Part shown: in pieces, positions 40,020 to 44,984 of the stretch
Position numbering within the stretch: position 1 is the stretch's first letter
How the letters are laid out: the number at the start of each line of letters is the position of its first letter
IMG/VR virus record: IMGVR_UViG_3300042896_001005
Coordinates: 1 to 44,984 of that record
DNA from: a virus
DNA: 44,984 nucleotides
Reading direction: 5' to 3' (one strand)
Program-made: the position numbers and the translations under genes
Notes under the pieces: generated by a model
What the model saw: only the letters and a program-made list of their open reading frames with translations
What the model was told of the DNA's origin: nothing
Database searches by the model: none

Positions 40020-41003
40020 TCAAGCTGCTAAGTTCGCCATAGCTATATTTCCGTACCACGTGGTACCCCCGTTAGGTGTAAAAAATACCCAAACATCTAC
40101 GCCACTTGCAGCTGTAGTACGAGTTAATGCAGCAGCTCCACCTGGGAACCGGAATGTGCCTCCAGCCCATGCAACAGTACGGTTCGGGGTTGCATCATTA
40201 GTAAGAACTAAAGTAAACGAAGATGCCCCGGTAGCTACCGGGTAACGTAAAGTAAAAGTACAACTGCCGTTTAACGTAGCAGTAAATACCCCACCACTAG
40301 TAACATCAATATTAATCGCGGTACTAGTATTGCCAAGAGCAGTAACTGTATCAGCAAAACCTACTGCTCTAAGATAATTACCGGTAGTAACCGCGGATAC
40401 AAGAGATAGTAGTGTTGTTGTAGTGGGTCCTTTACCGGCTCCGCCACCTATTAGAACTTCTCCTGGTGACAAAGCTGACGTTGAAGCAACAGTAGTTGTA
40501 CCTGAAAAATATGTTATACCCCCGGATGTACCTGAGGTTAAACCAGTCCCGCCGCTGCTTACCGGTAATGTATTACTTACCCCGGTAACAAGAGACAACC
40601 CACGAGCCGCAGATAAGTTACCGGTAAACGTACTTGCGCTTACTGATGCAAATGTAACACTGCTAGTTGTATTTAAAGTTTGATTTGCACCTGGTCCGCT
40701 ATAGCCGGATGTACCGGAGTAGCCGGATATACCAGAATAACCACTAGTACTATTTCCGCTATAACCTGAAATACCACTATAACCAGAAACCCCGCTATAA
40801 CCACTTATACCGGAGTCTCCAGACCACCCAGAAATGCCTGAATAACCACTTATACCTGAATAACCGCTTGTACCGGAATAACCGGATACACCGGAATAAC
40901 CACCACCTGACCAAGCGCTTGGGTTAGCACTAAATGTCCAAGAACGACCATTTACAGTATAAACTTGCCCGTTAACAGGATTAGATGGAAAATTTAAAGC
41001 CAT
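40020..41003 (-). CDS. Tail fibre protein with Gly-X-Ser segment
   Basis: This 327-residue protein has an N-terminus ALNFPSNPVNGQVYTVNGRS then WTFSANPSAWSGG (residues 2-34), a small beta-domain common at the start of phage fibre proteins. Residues 35-103 are Gly-X-Ser triplets ([19 protein letters not shown]). GPGANQTLNTTSSVTFASVS follows, a segment also present in the middle of the large fibre upstream. LPVSSGGTGLTSG is a widespread phage fibre motif. The C-terminus (residues about 230-327) is a beta-rich domain with TFTLRYPVATGASSFTLVLT and GVDVWVFFTPNGGTTWYGNI. No S74 or Tfa domain is seen. Confidence 0.78.
   Translation of the reverse strand: MALNFPSNPVNGQVYTVNGRSWTFSANPSAWSGGGYSGVSGYSGTSGYSGISGYSGISGWSGDSGISGYSGVSGYSGISGYSGNSTSGYSGISGYSGTSGYSGPGANQTLNTTSSVTFASVSASTFTGNLSAARGLSLVTGVSNTLPVSSGGTGLTSGTSGGITYFSGTTTVASTSALSPGEVLIGGGAGKGPTTTTLLSLVSAVTTGNYLRAVGFADTVTALGNTSTAINIDVTSGGVFTATLNGSCTFTLRYPVATGASSFTLVLTNDATPNRTVAWAGGTFRFPGGAAALTRTTAASGVDVWVFFTPNGGTTWYGNIAMANLAA
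40695..40901 (-). repeat. Gly-X-Ser coding repeats in the small fibre
   Basis: About 23 Gly-X-Ser triplets, with a short Asn-Ser-Thr break (GNSTSG) that is also used in the large fibre's arrays. Confidence 0.9.
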
Positions 41004-41009
41004 ATTAAT

Positions 41010-41017
41010 TATTTAGA
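41010..41017 (-). promoter_or_regulatory. Late-promoter-like element TCTAAATA
   Basis: TCTAAATA, six bases (ATTAAT) and the ATG of the small fibre gene at 40020-41003. Confidence 0.4.
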
Positions 41018-41022
41018 TAAAA

Positions 41023-44000
41023 TTAGAACGCTGAAATAGCTACTCGACGCCACGCGCTGGTAGAAGCATCATACACATAGAAGTGAGTACTATTAACTGC
41101 CCAGTACCCAGCAGCGCCAGCAGAAGCAGATGTAGCAGGAACGGATACCACAAACGTATTAGTTTGTGAGCCGTTTAATATACCACGCATGTTAAGCACT
41201 ACCGCAGTAGATGTACTTGTTGCAACAAATACCGGTTTAGATACAGAACCGAGTGTAGTAGGTTCAGTGATAGTAGCAGATCCAGCAACGGTATTAGATA
41301 AAAAGTAAACCTCTCCGTCTACTAACCCGCTCAGACCTGTGATAGCTCCAACGTAAACAACAGTAAATTCAGAACCTGTAGCAGATTGTACCACACCAAT
41401 TGCTTCAGCGTTCGCCACTGTATCCGCTTGTGCTAAAGCATATCCACCGGATGTTTTTCTGATTACATTACCAGCTACAAACGAATTTGAATAGGTAATA
41501 GTTTGAGCGCCAGCTATACCAGATAAGCCTGAATAGCCACTAATACCAGAATAACCAGATATACCACTATAACCGGAAATGCCTGAGTAACCGCTATAAC
41601 CGCTTGTACCAGAATAACCAGACCAACCGGATATACCAGAATAGCCAGACCATCCTGAAATACCACTATAACCAGAAATACCGCTATAGCCGCTAAAGCC
41701 TGAAATACCGCTATAGCCACTAATACCAGAATAACCAGACCAGCCTGAAATGCCGGAGTAACCGGAAATACCAGAATCTCCTGAATAGCCACTTATACCG
41801 CTATAACCAGACCAACCAGATATACCGCTATAGCCAGAATAACCTGATATACCGCTGTAACCTGACCAGCCAGAGATGCCGGAGTAGCCAGAATAACCAG
41901 ACCAGCCAGACTCACCTGAATAACCAGACCAGCCAGAGATGCCGGAGTAACCACTGTAACCACTAATACCGGAGTCTCCTGAATAGCCTGACCAACCGGA
42001 AATGCCTGAATAACCACTAATACCACTGAAGCCAGACCAGCCAGAAATACCACTGAAGCCGCTTATACCAGAATAGCCAGACCAGCCTGAGAGGCCTGAA
42101 TAACCTGAAATACCAGAATAGCCAGAATCTCCACTGTAACCGGAATAACCACTATAGCCGCTTATACCACTATAACCGGAATAGCCAGACCAACCGCTTA
42201 TGCCTGAATAACCGGAAATACCTGAGTCGCCACTATAACCTGAATATCCTGAAATACCCGAATAGCCAGAAGTACTATCCCCAGAATAACCGCTTATACC
42301 TGAATAACCTGAGTCGCCACTGTAACCAGAATAACCGCTATAGCCGCTATAGCCACTAGTACCGCTGTAGCCAGAAAAACCAGACGCTGCTGCAGCACCT
42401 GATATACCGGAATAACCGCTTATACCACTGTACCCTGAATCCCCGGAGTAACCGGAAGTACTATCACCGCTATAACCGCTATTACCACTATAACCGGAGT
42501 AACCTGATTGACCTGGAGCAGTTGCAGACACCCACTGCGCAGATTCTCCATCATTATAATAGACATTAAGCTGGCCGTCATCACTATCCCACCATAAAGC
42601 GCCTTGTATTGGATTATCTGGAGCGGTCGATGAAACAGTAGCACCGCTTGTAAACGGTTGCCCATTTACTCTGTAGTTACCAGTAATATCAATATCTCCG
42701 GAAACAAAAATTGCTGAAGTAGCTGAAACAGTTGCAAATGTTACATTACTGTAGGTATTTAATTCTTGGTTTGCACCAGGCCCACTGTAACCGCTTATAC
42801 CAGAGTAGCCGCTGTAACCAGATATACCAGAGTATCCAGATATACCAGAATAACCAGAAATACCACTAAAACCAGACTCTCCATAGCCACTGTAACCTGA
42901 AATACCAGAGTAACCGGAATCGCCGCTATAGCCAGATATACCACTGAACCCTGATATACCGCTAAAGCCAGACCAACCTGATATACCGCTAAAGCCGGAT
43001 ACACCGCTAAAGCCGGATTGGCCGCTAAAGCCAGACTCGCCCGACCAACCTGAGTAACCAGATTCACCACTGTAACCAGAGAAACCAGAAGCGGCTGCGG
43101 CACCAGAAATACCGCTATAACCGGAAATACCGCTATAACCGGAAATGCCTGAATAACCTGATATACCAGACCAGCCTGAGTAGCCTGAAATACCACTAAA
43201 GCCGCTTATGCCTGAATAACCAGATTCGCCGCTATAGCCGGAGAAGCCAGAAGCAGCAGCTGCGCCAGATATACCACTATAACCGGAAATACCGCTGTAG
43301 CCAGAATAACCAGACTCGCCGCTAAAGCCGCTTAAGCCTGAGTAACCACTTATACCAGAATAACCAGAGTAACCTGAGATACCGCTAAACCCACTTATAC
43401 CAGAATAACCTGAATAACCGCTGTAACCGGATTCCCCGCTGTAGCCTGAAGTACCGCTGTAGCCAGACTCTCCACTAAAGCCGCTTATACCACTGAACCC
43501 GGAAATGCCTGAAAAACCAGACCAGCCAGATATACCGCTAAAGCCAGAAACACCGGAATAGCCACTGTAACCGCTAATACCGGAGTCTCCTGAATAGCCT
43601 GATATACCACTATAACCGCTTATACCTGAGTAGCCAGAGTAACCAGATTCGCCAGACCAGCCTGATGTGCCGCTAAAGCCGCTTATACCGGAATAACCTG
43701 AATAACCAGATTCACCACTAAAGCCAGACTCGCCGCTAAAGCCGCTTAAGCCTGAGTAACCGCTTATACCGGAATAACCTGATATACCGCTAAAGCCTGA
43801 AATACCGCTATAACCGCTAATACCAGAATAACCGGACCACCCTGAGGTACCACTAAAGCCAGAAATACCAGAGTAACCAGACTCACCTATAGCACCAGAA
43901 TAACCGCTTATACCGGAATAGCCGGAGTAACCTGAGATGCCAGAATAGCCTGAAATACCAGAGTAGCCACTAATACCGCTATAGCCACTATAGCCTGACT

Positions 44001-44984
44001 CTCCTGAGTAGCCACTGAAACCAGATTCACCACTGTAGCCAGACCAACCTGAGATACCAGAGTAACCTGAAATACCGCTAAAGCCACTTATACCGCTAAA
44101 GCCTGACCAGCCTGATATACCGCTAAAGCCTGATTGACCACTGAAACCAGATTCACCAGACCAACCGCTAAAGCCTGATTGGCCTGACCAACCAGAAATA
44201 CCAGAATAACCAGAGATACCTGAGTCACCGCTATAACCGGACCAGCCACTAGTACCGGAGTACCCGCTGAAGCCAGATTGACCACTATAACCAGAATACC
44301 CGGACCAACCAGAAATACCCGAATAGCCACTGTACCCGGACCAACCAGAGATGCCGGAATCTCCGCTAAAGCCGCTTACACCAGAGTAACCTGAGGTGCC
44401 ACTAAACCCGGACTCACCGCTATAGCCAGATTCCCCAGACCAACCTGAAATACCAGAGTAACCTGAATAGCCAGAATAACCAGAATAGCCTGACCAACCT
44501 GAAATGCCGGAATAGCCTGAATAGCCAGACCAACCGGAAACCCCACTGTAACCTGACCAGCCAGAAATACCCGAATAGCCACTATAGCCAGATTCACCGC
44601 TGAAGCCAGATTCTCCGGACCAACCGCTAAAGCCAGATTGACCGGAATAACCACTGTAACCAGACCAACCGGATATACCAGAGTCTCCTGAATAACCGGA
44701 GTAGCCAGATTCTCCGCTGTACCCGGACCAGCCAGAAATACCTGAATAACCAGATTCACCGCTGAAGCCGCTTATACCAGATTCCCCGGACCAACCTGAA
44801 ATACCACTAAAGCCGGATTGACCAGAATAACCACTAAAGCCAGACCAACCAGAGATACCGGAACCAGAGTAGCCAGATTCGCCACTATAACCAGAGAAAC
44901 CAGAGGTACTTGCACCACTATAACCTGATGTACCACTGAAGCCAGAATAACCAGAAGTACCTACTGCACCTCTATATATACCGG
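41023..44984 (-). CDS. Giant Gly-X-Ser repeat fibre, N-terminus beyond the window
   Basis: The minus-strand frame is open from 44984 to the TAA at 41023; I checked every in-phase triplet from 42541 to 44984 and found no stop. At least 1319 residues lie here. A GTG at 42529-42531 is not the true start, since WWDSDDGQLNVYYNDGESAQ and WVSATAPGQ read straight through it. The order is: IYRGAVGTSG at the right edge, about 240 Gly-X-Ser triplets (42783-44960), an island (42508-42782) with ANQELNTYSNVTFATVSATS and the above beta motif, about 110 more triplets (41515-42507), and a 163-residue C-terminal beta-domain (ALAQADTVANAEAIGVV, LSGLVDGEVYFLSNTVAG). It should form a very long thin fibre. Confidence 0.85.
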   Translation of the reverse strand, partial: GIYRGAVGTSGYSGFSGTSGYSGASTSGFSGYSGESGYSGSGISGWSGFSGYSGQSGFSGISGWSGESGISGFSGESGYSGISGWSGYSGESGYSGYSGDSGISGWSGYSGYSGQSGFSGWSGESGFSGESGYSGYSGISGWSGYSGVSGWSGYSGYSGISGWSGYSGYSGYSGYSGISGWSGESGYSGESGFSGTSGYSGVSGFSGDSGISGWSGYSGYSGISGWSGYSGYSGQSGFSGYSGTSGWSGYSGDSGISGYSGISGWSGQSGFSGWSGESGFSGQSGFSGISGWSGFSGISGFSGISGYSGISGWSGYSGESGFSGYSGESGYSGYSGISGYSGISGYSGISGYSGYSGISGYSGAIGESGYSGISGFSGTSGWSGYSGISGYSGISGFSGISGYSGISGYSGLSGFSGESGFSGESGYSGYSGISGFSGTSGWSGESGYSGYSGISGYSGISGYSGDSGISGYSGYSGVSGFSGISGWSGFSGISGFSGISGFSGESGYSGTSGYSGESGYSGYSGYSGISGFSGISGYSGYSGISGYSGLSGFSGESGYSGYSGISGYSGISGAAAASGFSGYSGESGYSGISGFSGISGYSGWSGISGYSGISGYSGISGYSGISGAAAASGFSGYSGESGYSGWSGESGFSGQSGFSGVSGFSGISGWSGFSGISGFSGISGYSGDSGYSGISGYSGYGESGFSGISGYSGISGYSGISGYSGYSGISGYSGPGANQELNTYSNVTFATVSATSAIFVSGDIDITGNYRVNGQPFTSGATVSSTAPDNPIQGALWWDSDDGQLNVYYNDGESAQWVSATAPGQSGYSGYSGNSGYSGDSTSGYSGDSGYSGISGYSGISGAAAASGFSGYSGTSGYSGYSGYSGYSGDSGYSGISGYSGDSTSGYSGISGYSGYSGDSGISGYSGISGWSGYSGYSGISGYSGYSGYSGDSGYSGISGYSGLSGWSGYSGISGFSGISGWSGFSGISGYSGISGWSGYSGDSGISGYSGYSGISGWSGYSGESGWSGYSGYSGISGWSGYSGISGYSGYSGISGWSGYSGISGYSGDSGISGYSGISGWSGYSGISGYSGISGFSGYSGISGYSGISGWSGYSGISGWSGYSGTSGYSGYSGISGYSGISGYSGISGYSGLSGIAGAQTITYSNSFVAGNVIRKTSGGYALAQADTVANAEAIGVVQSATGSEFTVVYVGAITGLSGLVDGEVYFLSNTVAGSATITEPTTLGSVSKPVFVATSTSTAVVLNMRGILNGSQTNTFVVSVPATSASAGAAGYWAVNSTHFYVYDASTSAWRRVAISAF
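41515..42507 (-). repeat. Gly-X-Ser coding array 1
   Basis: About 110 triplets with Gly in position one and Ser in position three. X is mostly Tyr alternating with Ile, also Trp, Phe, Asp, Glu, Leu and Thr. The only breaks are short, such as GDSTSG and GAAAASG. Synonymous codons are mixed. Confidence 0.95.
42783..44960 (-). repeat. Gly-X-Ser coding array 2
   Basis: About 240 triplets of the same kind running towards the window edge. Breaks such as GAAAASG (near 43090 and 43255), GYGESG (near 42885) and GAIGESG (near 43890) punctuate it. GWSG units recur often in the outer half. Confidence 0.95.

Noticed and set aside
42529-42531. GTG as the start of a separate 502-residue fibre protein.
   Set aside because: The frame is open upstream to the window edge, and a typical fibre beta-domain motif reads through the GTG. 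It is an internal codon.
41515-44960. CRISPR-like array of short DNA repeats.
   Set aside because: The units are a continuous nine-base coding period with no unique spacers, in an unbroken reading frame.

Overview
This window looks like the late, virion-building region of a large T4-like myovirus (contractile tail), most probably from an aquatic environment. The evidence is a recognisable T4-type tail set: sheath, tube, two T4-baseplate-family proteins, a tape measure, a gp53-like wedge protein, a hub-like protein and a gp5-like spike without a lysozyme domain. The DNA is AT-rich, the coding is tightly overlapping, and short TAAATA/TAAGTA elements resembling T4 late promoters precede many genes. 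No tRNA, rRNA, integrase, transposase or CRISPR array was seen. Almost everything is on the minus strand, so transcription runs from high to low coordinates. Only 26740-29553 is read on the plus strand.

From high to low coordinates, the layout is as follows. (1) 40020-44984: fibre proteins built on Gly-X-Ser triplets. One of them is at least 1319 residues long and runs off the right edge. (2) 36898-39979: a tightly packed operon with four 2-oxoglutarate/Fe(II) (2OG) oxygenase-like proteins and two small proteins. (3) 35099-36876: a glycine-rich adhesin-like protein, a Tfa-like fibre assembly protein and a small protein. (4) 30816-35056: three tandem collagen-like fibres, each with a Gly-X-Ser N-terminal segment, about 100 Gly-X-Y triplets and a C-terminal self-cleaving S74 chaperone domain. 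(5) 29546-30780: two more 2OG-oxygenase-like genes. (6) 25655-29553: an odd divergent cassette with a Pol-beta-type nucleotidyltransferase on the minus strand, and on the plus strand a flavodoxin-like protein, a small acidic protein and a fusion of a ligase-type nucleotidyltransferase with an NMNAT/cytidylyltransferase-like domain. (7) 6621-25649: the tail assembly genes, with up to five tube-fold paralogues and a tape measure containing exact 168-bp (56-residue) repeats. (8) 1-6583: a surface-sugar cluster with two tandem GlcNAc-type (GT60-like) glycosyltransferases, three other glycosyltransferase-like proteins and a SAM methyltransferase.

The most interesting reading, which is inference, is that blocks 1-5 and 8 form one virion-decoration system. 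Prolyl-hydroxylase-like enzymes would hydroxylate the Gly-Pro-Pro/Gly-Pro-Gln collagen-like fibres, and GT60-like GlcNAc transferases would glycosylate them. In eukaryotes GT60 includes an enzyme that adds GlcNAc to hydroxyproline on Skp1. The Gly-X-Ser fibres would offer hundreds of further hydroxyl acceptors. A second candidate novelty is the ligase-NMNAT fusion beside a Pol-beta nucleotidyltransferase and a flavoprotein, suggesting nucleotide or RNA-end chemistry.

All family assignments come from reading motifs by eye. No database search was run. There is no gene-free stretch longer than 300 bases.
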